Positions 25,672 to 38,260 of a stretch of 64,000 nt of DNA are shown here, one piece after another. The notes beneath the pieces were generated by a model. The model had not been told where the DNA came from, made no database searches, and saw only the letters and a list, made by a program, of their open reading frames with translations. The stretch lies in NCBI GenBank assembly GCA_947034895.1, contig OX344764.1, forward strand, positions 61,175,348 to 61,239,347, written 5' to 3'. Source of the stretch: Rhytidiadelphus loreus. Its lineage: Eukaryota > Streptophyta > Bryopsida > Hypnales > Hylocomiaceae. Every line of letters begins with the position of its first letter. Position 1 is the first letter of the stretch. Position numbers and translations under genes: made by a program.

Positions 25672-26330
25672 CAGATCGATGCAACCGCAACTGCTTCAAT
25701 GTGCTTCAGCACGCTAGATTGAGAGCGGCGCAGGCTTTGACGTACAGGTAGTCGCAAGTGCTTTCCCATCCTCAAACGTGTCCCGATGTTTGATTCTAAT
25801 GTGAGTGAAATTTTGGATTCTAATGTGAGTGAAATTTTGGATGCTAATGTGTTTTGAATTTTTTTGGATGCAGCGACGAAGAAATTAAAGATTCGGAGGT
25901 TCTTTCGTTTGAAGATTGGCGAACTGGAGAAGCCGCAGCGGAGTTTAGCCTAATTTGAAGCTTACGATCTGGACGGGCTACGCGGTCGATCGATTGAAGA
26001 CAGAATTAGGCTTCGTAGCTGCAAACACAACTGCCTAAGCTTGTTTCTCGCTAGATTCTGAGTGGCGCAGGCTTTGACGTACTGGTAGTCGCAATAATCG
26101 ACGTGCCTTTTTCCCTCCTCTGACGTCTCCTGATGTTTGGTGCTGGTGTGTTTGAAATTTTGGATGCTAATGTGTTTGGAATTTTATGGATGCAGCGAGG
26201 AAGAAATTAAAGGTTTGGAGGTACTTTCGTTGAAGGATTGGCGAAGTGGAGAAGCCGCAGCGGAGTTTAGCCTAATTTGAAGCTTACGATCTTGACGGGA
26301 TAGCAGGTAAATCGATTGAAGACAGAATTA
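25672..26330 (+). repeat. Tandem duplication of ~338 bp upstream of the oxidoreductase gene
   Basis: Two adjacent copies, about 25,672-26,008 and 26,009-26,330. Each contains in order 'gcgcaggctttgacgtac', 'ggtagtcgcaa', 'gatgcagcga(c/g)gaagaaattaaag', 'gagaagccgcagcggagttt', 'cctaatttgaagcttacgat' and 'gattgaagacagaattagg'. Inside copy one a 25-base segment ('tgctaatgtg(a/t)' types) is further repeated two to three times. The array ends about 165 bases before the start codon, so it may hold promoter or alternative first-exon sequence. Confidence 0.85.
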
Positions 26331-26496
26331 GGGTTTTTGTGAGCTTGGTGTTCTCTGTGGTTGCAATTGTCGCGTATGTTACCCGTGCTGACTGCTGCTA
26401 AGACTGTAGAGGTGATTCGTTGCATATGCGAGTAGGAAATAGTTATCTGAAGTTAGTTGGCGTTGGATCTTGACAGAAGAAGTGACATTATCAGCC

Positions 26497-29153
26497 ATGG
26501 CGACTTCCGTGTTGGATGTTCCCGAGAAGATGAAAGCTGTGAGTTACTCTGCTTATGGTGGCGGTGCGGAAGGGCTGAAGGTGATCCTCACAACTGTTTT
26601 CGATGTTCCTTCCCATTCGTTGCTGTGAAACCAGTCTGTTGTGATCATGGTCTCTGGAGAGGTGTGTGAAGTACGTGACGGGGTTGGATTGGTGGATTTT
26701 AAATGATACAGCATGTGGAGTTGCCAGTACCGAAACCGGAGAAAGACGAGGTGCTGGTGAAGGTGGAAGCTTGCAGTATCAATCCTATAGATTGGAAAGT
26801 CCAGAAAGGGTTTATGAAACCTGTTCTACCATACAGGTTTCCTCACGTACCAGGTGAGAGCACTGCAGTAGGACTCTCATCTACTTGTAGACGGTAACCA
26901 AATCTTTTCTTTCGAATTTTCGTTTCAATTGGATAAGAGCTATTTGATAGAGTGCTGACGTCTTCTTTGAAATAGGATCCTAGTTACCTAAATGTTTTTG
27001 GACACCAGACAATAATGATGCAAGATTGAGGTGTTCTAATGATATTTATCCGTGAGGGACCAAGAATTGATGGTTTGAAAATGACTTTATTCACTTTCAT
27101 ATTCCTAAAGTGTCATCTTTGTTTCTTAGTTTCTCTAAAGTCAAGGAGTCTTGGGGATGAAATGTGGTTATTCTTGAATTGGAATGTGATATTAACAGGC
27201 GCGGACATTGCTGGTATGGTGATCAGCGTGGGTCCTGGAGTAACAACGTTTGTACCTGGTGACAAAGTTGTGAGCTGCCTAGGCAGGGTATGATCTTTCT
27301 TCCTTCGTACTGATCCAGCTGGCAATTGTGTGTTCAGCTCAAAACATGTATCTGCATCATTGGTTCGAGAATGGTATTGTTGGATTTGGGGACTCACCGG
27401 GTTGTGATGGGTTTAATTAGAGAAATGGTTATGAAGTTCTTGACTACCACCCTCTTTTGTGGAACTCCTTGTAATTACAGTCTTTGTTTACCCCCCTAAA
27501 GGCCCAAATCAGGCCTCGTGTTTTTGTTAGCTGTTTTGATTAGGTGATTATTCGGACTTTCTTTTGTCCAGTTTTATTTATATTTTAACCAATGTTCACA
27601 TGCAGTGTTCGTCACTGATTCTGCTGATATAAAATTTGGCCCCATCCGAGTTATAATTTTCACAAAATAACCAATCAGAAAGGTCTTTTTAAAACTATGA
27701 GTCCTTTACAGTACGGTTGAAACTGACCAGAAATAATGTGGTGTGTTGCAGACTGGTGGCGGCCTTGCTGAATATGCAATTGCTCCAACAAGCACAACAA
27801 TCAAAAGACGGCATGACGTCACACCAACTCTGGGTACTGCCTTGGGCGTGTGTGGGTTTGCTGCTTTTCAAAGCGTCCGTAACTCGGCGGGTATCGACAT
27901 CGAAGGGAGATCTAAGGAAACGAAAAATCTTCTAATTATAGCCGCATCCGGTGGAGTGGGCACCTTGGCAGTGCAGGTACTCTATTCCATTCCCCATTTT
28001 CTAAAGTTTAATTATGCTGTAATGCTCATTTGTTACACAGGAAACATGAGTATGTTTCCTTATTCTCTGAAAATGATCCGTCATAGTCAACAATTGGTTA
28101 TTCGCAAGTGTCATAATCCATTAGAGGTACATAATTGACACATTTTTTTATGTGACACCAGGTATCTCGCACAATGAGTGCATATTGATTTTGAGAATGC
28201 GCGCCACTTTAAAAGGAGGTCTCATGTTGGTTTTTAGGTCATCTACCAATAAATTTTTTGCTTACAATATCCAAATAAGGCACATTTGGTGCTTTGGAAT
28301 TCCCTTGCAATTGCTAACAAGGATCAATAAGTTTGTTAGTCTAATTGTTTCCTCTATACTTGGTTGGTGCTAAAGTGTCACTCGTAGGTTTGGTTACCGT
28401 AATGATTGAACCCTTATATCTTTTGCATACAGTATCCAAGTAAGACATATTTCGGTGCATTTGAATCCCCTGACAATTGCAAACATGAATCAATAAAATA
28501 ATTGGCAGTCTAATAATTTGAAATGTACTCAGCGCTTAAAGTGTCAAGTTTAGCATTGGTTACTTTACAGTTTTGAACCACTGCTTAGTCTCTCCCATTG
28601 GTTGAGAGGCAATCAAATATAATCTCTTGTGGTGCAGCTTGCAAAACTAGGAGGTGCCCAAGTCACAGCATCATGCAGTCCCCAGAATTTCGAGCTGCTC
28701 AAGAGTTTGGGGGCAGATGAAGTGCTGGACTTCGATGCCCCAATGTCAGAGGGGTCCTCGGCGAAGAAGTATGACGTGATCATCAACTGCGGTCCGCATC
28801 GGCCCTTTCCTCAATACAAGCCTGCGCTGTCCACTAAAGGCTTCGTGATCGACTTAAACCCCTCACCGAAGGGCTTCATGACAAGCGCCTTACATGCATT
28901 CTCGCTTTCCAAGCAGAAGTATTTTCCTTTCGTGCATATTCCCAACTGCGCTGATATGTACCTTCTCTTCAATCTGCTTCACTTGAAGAAGCTCAGGCCT
29001 GTGATCGACTCCACTTACCCATTGATAAAAGCCCAGGAGGCTTGGGCCAGGTGTATGGAGGGCCATGCTGTTGGCAAGATTGTCATCACCTGCTGTGAGC
29101 CCCTGCAAAGCATACCTCATATTTCTAGCCCCATTGCCAGCCCAAGAGCTTGA
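26497..29153 (+). CDS. ceQORH: Quinone oxidoreductase-like protein, chloroplast-envelope type (ceQORH homologue)
   Basis: Medium-chain dehydrogenase/reductase, zinc-independent quinone oxidoreductase/alkenal reductase group, NADPH-dependent. Five exons, 26497-26580, 26712-26853, 27199-27287, 27752-27976 and 28638-29153, join to 351 aa. The N-terminal GroES-like domain includes SINPIDWKVQKG and the turn FVPGDKVV. The Rossmann nucleotide motif is AASGGVG at 169-175, followed by LAKLGGAQVTASC and LKSLGADEVLDF, and the end has HAVGKIVI. This follows Arabidopsis At4g13010 (329 aa), which is known to reach the inner envelope without a cleavable transit peptide; no typical transit peptide is seen here either. 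A 20-residue Ser/Pro-rich tail after KIVITCCEP is extra. The long last intron (27,977-28,637) has no element I recognise. Confidence 0.93.
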
Positions 29154-29953
29154 ACCCAGGTAGGACCTCATTCCCGTGACTTAGTGTTTTCCATTAATTT
29201 TTTGGTGGACATTGTCCCCATTTTGAAAGGATGCTCTGAATTGAATTATGTATTTTTTGAATACTGTATGAGAAGTGATGAGATGTTGAAGTTGAAGTAG
29301 TGGGGTTCAAATTACGAGCCTAGGCTTCTCTTGAACCTTGAGTTGGTTGCATTTATGCTGTAAGCATCTTTGACTATGATAGAACCAAGAAGTTGATCTC
29401 ATTCTTACAGGTCATATGTTTGGATGACAGTTAAATTGCGAATGTGTGACTTTTCAACCCACGGGAAAGGGATCCCACACAAGTAGGCCCCTACCTTACC
29501 CGAACAACCATGCTTCGATTGGTGGCCCTAAACCCTACAACCTTGAGCGGAACTCTTCACCTGGTGCACTTTGTGTTCTAGAATGATTTCCGGGTTACCT
29601 CTAGAGCTTGGGTTTAAGCCAGATAGACCTGAACTGTTCCTTTCCACTTGAGTTTTTTGCGCTGCTTTTTAGTGACAGGTTGCATGCACTAGTGTCGGTG
29701 GACTACTCCAAACTACGTCAATTTTTTTGGCCAGCTTGTAAATAGGACTTCACTTTTCCTTACTTTTTTGTACCTCATATAGAGTTCAGAAGAGAATTTG
29801 GATTGTAGATGGCAGATCGGCAATCAGAATAACTGATAATTGCTCTGACTCAAACTGGTGGTTAAGATTGTTTTGTAGCCTTACATGTGCACACATATGC
29901 GAGTCAATCTCTCTTTTAGATTTAATGCAGGAATTAGTTGTGGGTTGTTTTTT

Positions 29954-29977
29954 GGGTGGGGGTGGGGGTGGGGTGGG
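29954..29977 (+). other. G-quadruplex-prone tract
   Basis: Five runs of three to five G separated by single T, about 800 bases beyond the oxidoreductase stop codon on its sense strand. This exceeds the usual four-run G-quadruplex pattern; any function is inference. Confidence 0.7.
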
Positions 29978-30657
29978 TATTAGGCGATGCTGGAGGAAGG
30001 GGTATTCTAATGTAGATGCCTTTTAGCTTTTTCAGTTGCTGATAATTATCAGCCTGCAGTTGTAATGTCTTGAAATTTGGTACCATAGAATTTGTATGTC
30101 ATCCTCTGAATTAAATAACATAGATTACAGTACTGGACTGACCATAGCTACAAAGAGTGCAGGAAATAACTTACCGCATAGAAGCGTCACAGTGAGTGGT
30201 TCCAGAGACTGAGGCTGGCATCTGGACGGTGAATGTAATAGGCTTGCATGCGTTCGTTGATTCAATAGTCCATACCTTAAGTTACGTGTTTTGTTTTGTT
30301 TGTTATGGAGATCTCTGGAACTATGCATCCTTGGTCGCCATTCTTGGTACTGTCAGAAAGCCCTCGGCACAGAGGGGTGCACAAGCTTTGTTTTGTGGCA
30401 TTCCAATGCATGGAAGAAAAGATATTGAAGTTTGAAGTTTTTATGAATTAAAAAATTAAAAAATCACTTATACTTTTATTTTGGTGGGGCAATGGCACAG
30501 GGCATACTTGTGTGTATTATATTCAATTCAAGCAACAATGAAAAATAGTGTAATATTTTTTCAAATAATTATTTGATTCATCCCTCCCCCAAAAAGACAC
30601 CCATATATCTCAAGTATTTATTGCAATGACCTCAAGGTCAATTACCACTGCCAAGGT

Positions 30658-30863
30658 GAATTGACCCCCTCATTGCCCCTCCAGGGCAAACTCTGGAATT
30701 TTTTATTTGCAAGGCTTAATTTTTTTTTGAAATTTTGAATTCATATTTGCAATCAGAGGCCCCAAATTAGCCCAAGGAGATGCAAGAATTACCAAAAAAT
30801 TGGCACAACATAGGGGGCTTTTTTTCAAACCTAAGTTGATTGGGGCAATGAGGGGGTCAATTC
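30658..30863. mobile_element. Fold-back element with perfect 22-bp inverted repeats
   Basis: The arm at 30,658-30,679 (GAATTGACCCCCTCATTGCC...) is the exact reverse complement of 30,842-30,863. The interior includes 'gcaatcagaggccccaaattagc', which recurs at about 44,372-44,394, so this is a dispersed family. No ORF; target duplication not clear. Confidence 0.7.
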
Positions 30864-32771
30864 TCCCTGCGCAATTACCACTACCAAGATAAATTGAGTA
30901 TGTATATACTCAATCAATCAAATCTTGATTTTTTTTAAGATTGAAAATCCATTTTTTTCTGAAATTATTGAATTTTTTTTTAAATCTTGAAAATTTATTC
31001 TAAACTTTTAAAATTAAAAAGTGTAAATACAATAATATTGATTAGAGTATATTTGAATGACCTCTGATTTTCTTACCAAAACTAAAGGGTAGAATAAGAA
31101 ACAATATTTTGCAACTTAATTTTAACTTGTTTTTAAAATAGGAAATATAAATGAACCCCCTAGAATACTATGTAATTGGATACCAATTTTAAAATTTTTA
31201 TGATTCATACCGGTAGAAGGCATCAATGATTTCATCTTCAAAAATGAATATAAAAATTTAAAGCATAAATAGTCACAAAATGGGAACCTACAAAGTCAAA
31301 GGGTTTTGTCAGTCATAGGTCCATCTTTTTAGGCTTAAGCGTTGTTACCTTTAGTTAGTTATTTTAGTTGTTGTTAATATCTTAATGGAGGTCATATTAA
31401 AAAAAACAATTCAATACAGCCATTAAACAACCCTTCTTTGTAGACTTGCCATATTGATCTCCAAACTAGTACTTTGTGGATTTTTGGAGAGTCCATAATT
31501 TGGCACTCTACTCACATGTTCTTTAACTGTGCTTTTATTGCAACCAATTCTAGAGCTCTTGGATCCAGTCACTTGTCTAATTTAGGAACTTTCTATGTGA
31601 CAATATTAGTTATATGGTACCTTCTTCATTTATGCGCCTTCATGCAACTACTTTGCATCCATCCTTTCCTAGCTAGAAGTTATATAAGGAAGATCAGTCT
31701 ATTACCCAGATTTGTTATCTAGGTACCTTAATTGTTGGAAACTTGCATCTGGGTTCCTATTGAGGATATTCAAACAAACTTGTACCTCCAATAGCACTTT
31801 CATGTTACTTGATATAATCTCAATGGTTGGTCCTTTTCAATGATGCTCAATCAATCATCTCAAACGAACATCATAACACCAAATTGAAATCAAGATCAAA
31901 AGATATAACCTAACCCTCCACACAACCAAAAGAAGAAAAGTCTTTAAGGTGAAGGCATCCAAAAGCATCCTTGTACCTATTCATGTATTATAGAGGGCCT
32001 CTAAATGTGTCCCTAGACTTTAGTTAATGTGTCCTTTAAATGCTTACCACTGATTTGTTGACGCATTTGAAGCACACATACTTAACTTTGATCCGTTGAC
32101 TATTGATTTTTGCAAATTTCGGTTTTGGGTCCACCTATGTGACAGTTTTGATGGTCTAGGGAGCTAGCACTTTGAAAAATCATAGAAATTACATACCACA
32201 TCCGAAAATTTTAATTTTTTGTTTAATATTCATAATTTTCACTTGCTAATACTACAAAAACATCATATTTAGGAAAAGATGTCTCCAACTATGCTGAATT
32301 GCTTATATTGACGGTTTTTGGCTTCCACCTTACTGCTACAAACATGAAAATGTGTTTCCAATGGCAAACCATGAGAGGAGTTTTCAACAGTGAAAATCAT
32401 TATTCAAAACTTGAAAAGTGAATGGCAACTTCCAACGCTGAAAGAGTCAGAAAAAATGGCAAGTTCACCACATCTTAAATGCTATCCAAAGATGAGAACC
32501 TCCAACGATGGAAGTAGCGATTCTGAAACTAAGTTATTGCACAGTAAATCACCATGGAGTTCTCAAGTCTAACTGAATGGCCATTGATGACAGCTGAGCA
32601 AGTTGGGGAAGGATATCCACCAACAGATAGCTATTTACGCATTACATAGGAGTACACAAAGACATATGCATGCATCAATCTCACTCTCCTGGCACTGTCC
32701 ATATTGTGACACAAAACTCTGCACTATGGAAACAAGTAAATAATTCAATAAAGATAAGTTTTCACTTGGTG

Positions 32772-33580
32772 TTAACCCGTAAAGGACCAAGGCCTTTTTT
32801 CTGTCAAAAAACACTCAAAACTGCCATTTTTATAGCAAAAAATAAATAAAAAATAAAAAAAATCACATCTAACCATAGGATCTTACAGCTAACTAGTATG
32901 AAAATGTGTGAAAAAAAATTCAGAATTTTTGACCGCATAAATTGGAAGATAACTGCATTTAAAGTGAAAAAAACAAATTTTTCAGCACATTGCGGGATTA
33001 GATTTTTCAACTTTGAACATTTTTAACTTAAATTTTTTGCACTATAGAGTTTTGAGCTTTTAATCTTTATAGTGACAAATTGAGTTGAGAGTCTAGTAAA
33101 AAAAAGAAATCCAAAAAAGTTTAATTTTTATTCTTAAAAGAATTATTAAGTAGAAGTAGGTATGAGATAGAAGAAAAATCTAAAATATTAATATCTTTTA
33201 GATGGAATTAAAATGCGCTAATCCCAATAGTTAGATTGTTTTAGAAAGAAAACTAAACCATGTAAAACATAATTTCTTGAAAAATAGCAAAAATAGCATT
33301 CGGAAATGAATCCTACAAGTTATTTTTTTCAAGAAGATGCTCTAATTGCCCAAAAAACAAAATTGTCCATAACTTTCTCATAACAAATCCAAATGTAATA
33401 AATCAAAGCATTCCATGTAGAAAAATATATAATCTACAAGGGAAAAAAACTTAGGGAAAAAAAAAAAAAATTGAATTTTTTTTTGATGCCCCCTATCTCT
33501 TGTTTTGAGCTTATTTGGACATAACTTTTGTTCCTAGGCAAAATTTCAATCTGTAGGTACTTTTTGAATTTTGAATTAAA
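32772..33580. mobile_element. TTAA/CCC element family, 3'-truncated copy
   Basis: Begins TTAACCCGTAAAGGACCAAGG and is collinear with the elements at 38,261 and 60,794 ('ggatcttaca', 'gtgtg(g/a)aaaaa', 'ttcagcacattgc', 'gaatcctacaagttat'). It stops near the sequence that precedes the right end in intact copies and continues into repeat R2, so the right TTAA end is lost. Confidence 0.8.
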
Positions 33581-34070
33581 TTAAATTAAAAATATATGAA
33601 TAGATTTTCCTACTTTGAAAGTTTATATTTTGAATTATTGATATTTTTATTTGTTATTAATAATTAGTTACAAATTTTTGAAGTAAAAAGATACACTATA
33701 GAACTGGAAAATAAATTTCACATCCCTATACTATATAAGAAAAAATTGTATAAAAAATGAAAAGAAAAATTCCTAAAAATAACTCTCTATTGAAAGCTCA
33801 ATTTGAATTGAATATTGATTCAAAGGTCATCTACATGTGTTCTCTATAATTGTTTGAGTTGAGAAACATGTCATTTTAGTTCATTTTCAACCTCTTCTAG
33901 AAATCATTTCATATTTTATTTGAATTGAAAATTTCAGCAATAGAAACCCATAATCATTATTAAAGAATGGTCAAAATTTTAGATTGAGATTATAGTTTAT
34001 TAGAAACCACTTGTTTACATGTGACTTGTTATAGTAGAACTAAGTGCACTCGCAAGGGATTAGATTAAGA
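33555..34070 (+). repeat. Dispersed repeat R2, copy 2
   Basis: Inverted relative to 7,835-8,335 and about 85% alike across roughly 500 bases, ending at 'agtagaactaagtgcactcg'. It follows the truncated TTAA-family copy directly, and copy 1 also carries the junction sequence, so the two parts may have moved together. Confidence 0.65.
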
Positions 34071-34656
34071 TTAGTAACACAATTCCTAACACCAAGCAAG
34101 AACAAACCTTAATCCAATTCAACAAACGCACTATCACTTTATATTACTGTCAGCTTTCAATCATCATTCAAACATAAGTAACTCTAACAACATGCTAAGT
34201 AGAACCAAAATTAACATTTCAGCAGTAATGACACAACAAAACAGTCGCCAATCGTCCATTTCTTATGACGAATTCCTAGATAATTTATAAAATATACAAT
34301 TGGAATTCCTATGGCTCACTCACTCAAAACTAAATTTCACTCCAAAATAGGGTAATCCAAAAGAACTCTACATACCTATTGCAATCTCCAGCGGCAAAGT
34401 TTGATCACCATACAGTATCTAAGAGGACTTCTAAGTTGATAAATGTAAATATTGACAAGTCTGGTGTTCAAGAAAACCATGTCATTATCTTGGCACAGTA
34501 GACAGGCAGAAAGAAGAGGATTATAAACCGTACCCTTAGATCAACCAAAAATGACAAATCTGAACGTTTCCAGGGTAGAATGACTTGGCATTCAGTCTAA
34601 GAATGCTCTCAAACCTCTTGGCTATCAAGTATTATCTACTCCATGATAATCGCCAT

Positions 34657-35953
34657 TCAATGGCTCCGCTCCAGCCAATCTCCTTTCGGGACAGGGTCGG
34701 AAACATCTACGTCGGGTCTGTGGTAAACATACGAAGGCACTCGCTCTCCCTTCTCAGTTATGACCTGCACCAAATGCGTGTCAGAAATGAAATTATGACA
34801 TACATATCAACCGAAAACAAAACATTTCGAGAGCAGTCCTCTCTAAACATCATGAAGCAAGTCGACACGATTCCCACAATCAATATCTAAAATCGGATCA
34901 ATCCGACACTGTCTCCTATTGCAGCTCCAGCGATTTGATAATATGAGGCCACGCTAAGTTTCGCTAAGAGTTCTGCTCCTGCAGACAAGGCGAGGACCTG
35001 CTATTACAGTGATTGCAATTCCTAGTAGGGTTGAGTCATTCTTACGACTTTCTTTGAATTGCAGACACATTTTAAGTTAGGAACACTCAAAAGCAGACGT
35101 TCAGCTGGTATATAACCCCTTAATCAAGATCCACTTACTTTCAAAAAAGAAATTTAAAGCCATAATCAACAAAACTTTGACACGCCGTAACTTCTGCACC
35201 CAGTATCCAAATAACTCATTTTTTTCTACGTTGGAATCCGTCCCCTTTCCTCTGCCAATAAAAATTTGACCAGTACAACATGCTCAACATCAAAAGCGGC
35301 GACTCTGCGTGTCTCCTCCTTGGCAGATACAGATCGACCACGGCTACCGTCCATGACCGTGTGACTTGACTAAACTAACGCCAAATTCGCAGAAAATGAA
35401 CTCTTCCGTGAAGATGAAGTCTAGCAAAATCGATTTGAAGATAATAAATAGAGACCATATTTTGTGAATTTCACATGTATGAGTCTACAGCTCTGCAATG
35501 GTGAAAAGTTTAGAACGTGAAATTTGCAAAAACGTTACTCCATTTTTCTCAAAATCACTAACTCTAAAGTCCGTTTTCTGCGAATTTCAACCCTCTGACT
35601 CGACCAAAACCACATGATTTAAAGACAGCAAAATTCAAATACATGGAAAGCAAAAGAACCCTAACCTCGACGACATCCCGTTCATATAGTTGCGGAGAAT
35701 ACTCCTTGGCTTCCGACTCCCGCAGCAACGCGTTCATATCCGCCCCCTTCACAACATACCCCGCCACAGCATGTCCCGCTTCTTCCAACCTCACAGCCGC
35801 CTTCTTCTGCCCTCCCTTGTTGAAGCAATACAATCGACTCCCCATGAGCCAGGCCTTCTTCGCTTCACTCGTGTGACCCAGCGGCTCCGTGTTCTCCGGC
35901 GCATCCGGCCTCAGTTTCCCATACACAAAGACGTGGTCGGCATCCGACGCCAT
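34657..35953 (-). CDS. Gamma-glutamylcyclotransferase-like (AIG2/GGCT fold) protein
   Basis: Two exons on the minus strand, 35,953-35,666 and 34,764-34,657, joined in phase 0 across a 901-base intron, encode 131 aa. The fold signature is the N-terminal VFVYGKLRP (residues 9-17; YGS/YG-x-LR in the GGCT superfamily), then AVAGYVV and the segment LLRESEAKEYSPQLYERDVVEV where the superfamily's acidic catalytic residue usually lies (Glu within KEYS or nearby). The C-terminal half, VPSYVYHRP, matches the family's final strand. The substrate is unknown; the family includes glutathione or gamma-glutamyl-amine cyclotransferases and the pathogen-induced AIG2. An in-frame upstream ATG at 36,034 would add 27 residues rich in hydrophobics (IPALYFWIWVLLVE), which could be an N-terminal membrane anchor; I prefer the internal start MASDADH. 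Confidence 0.82.
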
Positions 35954-36035
35954 CGCAATCCCTTGCTCTTCCACCAACAAAACCCAAATCCAAAAATACA
36001 GCGCAGGGATCCAAACCTTCACCCTAAAAAACATT

Positions 36036-38260
36036 GAGAGGAGCGATCCATAAGAAGGAGACGACGACGATGGGCGTCTGGCTCACGCAATGTGGTTGGT
36101 TGTGGGCCTTGGATGGCGGTGGGGTTGCGGAGATTTTGTGGATCGTGCTTGCTTCGATTTGGGGAGGAATTTTGTGAGTAGGCGGTCCTGTAGGAGGAGA
36201 GAGGTTAGTTGTTGGGTGTTGGAAGAGGGCGAAGACAAGTGGCGGGGTTTGCAAGGCCATATCCACAATTCCAAATGGGTCACCGCAACTGAAATGCGGC
36301 AAGGGCTCCAGGAGCCAGACGTGGGGAGTTTCGTGTCGGTGGAAATGTGACAATGCGCTTGTTTCTTGGAGACGCAGGACGCTAAACCCGTCCCGTCCCT
36401 TGAAGTTGAAAATGCAGGTTCTGTGGGGTAAAAGTAAAATCTTACACCTTTATTTTGTGCCGTGTTTAGGGTATGTTCATGACCTCACCTACCTAATTTG
36501 TAAATATGAATTCAAAATTTTTCATGTGTGAAAAAAAAAAAAAAAAATCCTGCATTTTGGGTGTTTTCACCTTATTCGTCACATTTTGTGGGACAAGTTT
36601 AGTATCCTACTTGGGAGATAGAGGTGCACACAAATGGAAAAAGTCAAATAAGGTGAAAACACCCAAAATCGACCTTGTACCCATTCCTAACAAGTAGACT
36701 TCTATAGAAAGTTTTTCCAAAACTGCAATTAATTCTATAAGGACACAAACCCCATAACCAAGGCAGTCACCAAAATGTTCTGCTTATTGTACTAATAGGT
36801 GTATTCTTTATTTTTTAAGATAACAATGAAGTCACCAAATACTTTGGATCCTTAGGGTCCTTCAAGGGTTAACTCCCAAAGGATGGGTTGGTCACTGTGG
36901 AAATCATCCTTTTAGGTACCATATGAATTACTTGCTTAAAAAATTGAACTAAGAACACTCATTGGAGGTCCAATTCCTATGTAAGACTTTCCCTTTTTGC
37001 ATCCATATTCAAGGATGAACATCCACACTTTTGCCCTACATAGAAGGATTATTTATCATCTATCAAACACTTAGTATTTGCAACATCCTTCTAGGGTTAA
37101 ATTGTTTCCATACTTATTTGCAATTTTGCAATTTTGCAATTAGTTGATTGTTGATTCTTTAGATTTTGGTATTATGATTAAGCTATGTGACGATTTTAGT
37201 GGCCTAGGGAGTTTTACTTTGAAAATTCATAGAAAATTACATGTCTTATTTAAAAATTCTATTTTATTCTTTTTAAATTCATGATTTGCAATTGATAATA
37301 TTGCAAAAATATCATTTCTTAAAAAATTTGTCTACAATTATGTTGAATTGTTTATTTTCATGTTTTGGGGTATTTTCACCTTAAGGTAAAAGGATGAGCC
37401 CAATGTTTGAGAAAAGCAATGAAAAAGTTAACTCTACAAGAGTCTATGATCATATGGTCAAACATCAAAGTCATCTATCCTAAATGATTCATTTTTCCAA
37501 TAAAAATGAATGGAATATTTTTTTTATAAATGTCATTTGTACACCTTAATCCTAGAAGGACACCAAGGATGTTTTGTGTCATTTGGATGGTCAACCAAGC
37601 TTTGAGCATATAGAAAAATTAATTTTGACATTCAAAAAGGATTTTTTTTGCTTTTGAGAAAACTAACAAAATAAAACTTCTGGAGTGTAAGTATAATTTC
37701 TACTCCACTTGGAAATCTTTTAAAATTATTTAAAATAAGCATTTTAGTAAAGTTGAAGTTGAGGATCTATAACCATGTTTCAAAATATAGAGTGACATGA
37801 AAATTTTCTTTAAACCACAATATCTACACTATAATGTATATCTATTTTTAAAAACTTAGATTTTTTGAACTTGACTTGTATTCTATATGGAATTTTCTTT
37901 GTTTTCTTTTAAAAAATTTATGGTAATTTGAAATTTTTACAACAAAATTTGAAATTTTTTATAACTAATATTAGATATGTGATTTCATCTTTGAAAAATA
38001 AAACCCAAAAAATTTACTCATAAATAGAGAAGAAATGGAAGATACAAAGAGAAGGACTTTCAAGTTTGACTACACATTCATAGTCTCCATCTTTTAGGGT
38101 TAATATAGAATTAGTTGGTGAAAATGGGAAAAATTGACAATATATATCAAAATTGTACATTTAGGGACATCAAATGTACAAAATTAGTGTTGGTTTTGGG
38201 TGCACGATTAGTCTTGCAGATACCTACCTATGTGTTTTTTTGCAAGTATATAAAGGCAAA
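36036..38260. other. Intergenic; promoter side of the GGCT-like gene then AT-rich DNA
   Basis: 36,036-36,420 is GC-richer and likely contains the promoter of the GGCT-like gene. Then comes an A17-18 run at about 36,530-36,547 and a perfect palindromic hairpin (36,555-36,668). The remainder to 38,260 is AT-rich without a recognised feature. Confidence 0.45.
36555..36668. repeat. Hairpin with perfect 22-bp arms
   Basis: Arm 36,555-36,576 (TTTTGGGTGTTTTCACCTTATT is 22 bases; first part TTTTGGGTGTTTTCACC) is exactly the reverse complement of 36,647-36,668. The 70-base loop has no ORF. A related word, 'ggtattttcaccttaagg', appears at 37,371. It follows a poly(A) run and may be a small MITE. Confidence 0.75.

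Larger units (their letters stand above)
29154..34656. other. Intergenic; repeats but no recognised gene
   Basis: Starts with the 3' region of the oxidoreductase gene, then a G-rich tract at 29,954-29,977. It contains a 22-bp inverted-repeat element (30,658-30,863), a truncated TTAA-family element (32,772-33,580) and repeat R2 copy 2 (33,555-34,070). Short open frames at 30.1-30.4, 31.5-31.7 and 32.4-32.6 kb have no recognised relatives. Confidence 0.5.

Noticed and set aside
36024..36353. 109-codon Pro/His-rich minus-strand frame
   Set aside because: Lies in the 5' region of the GGCT-like gene with no homology.
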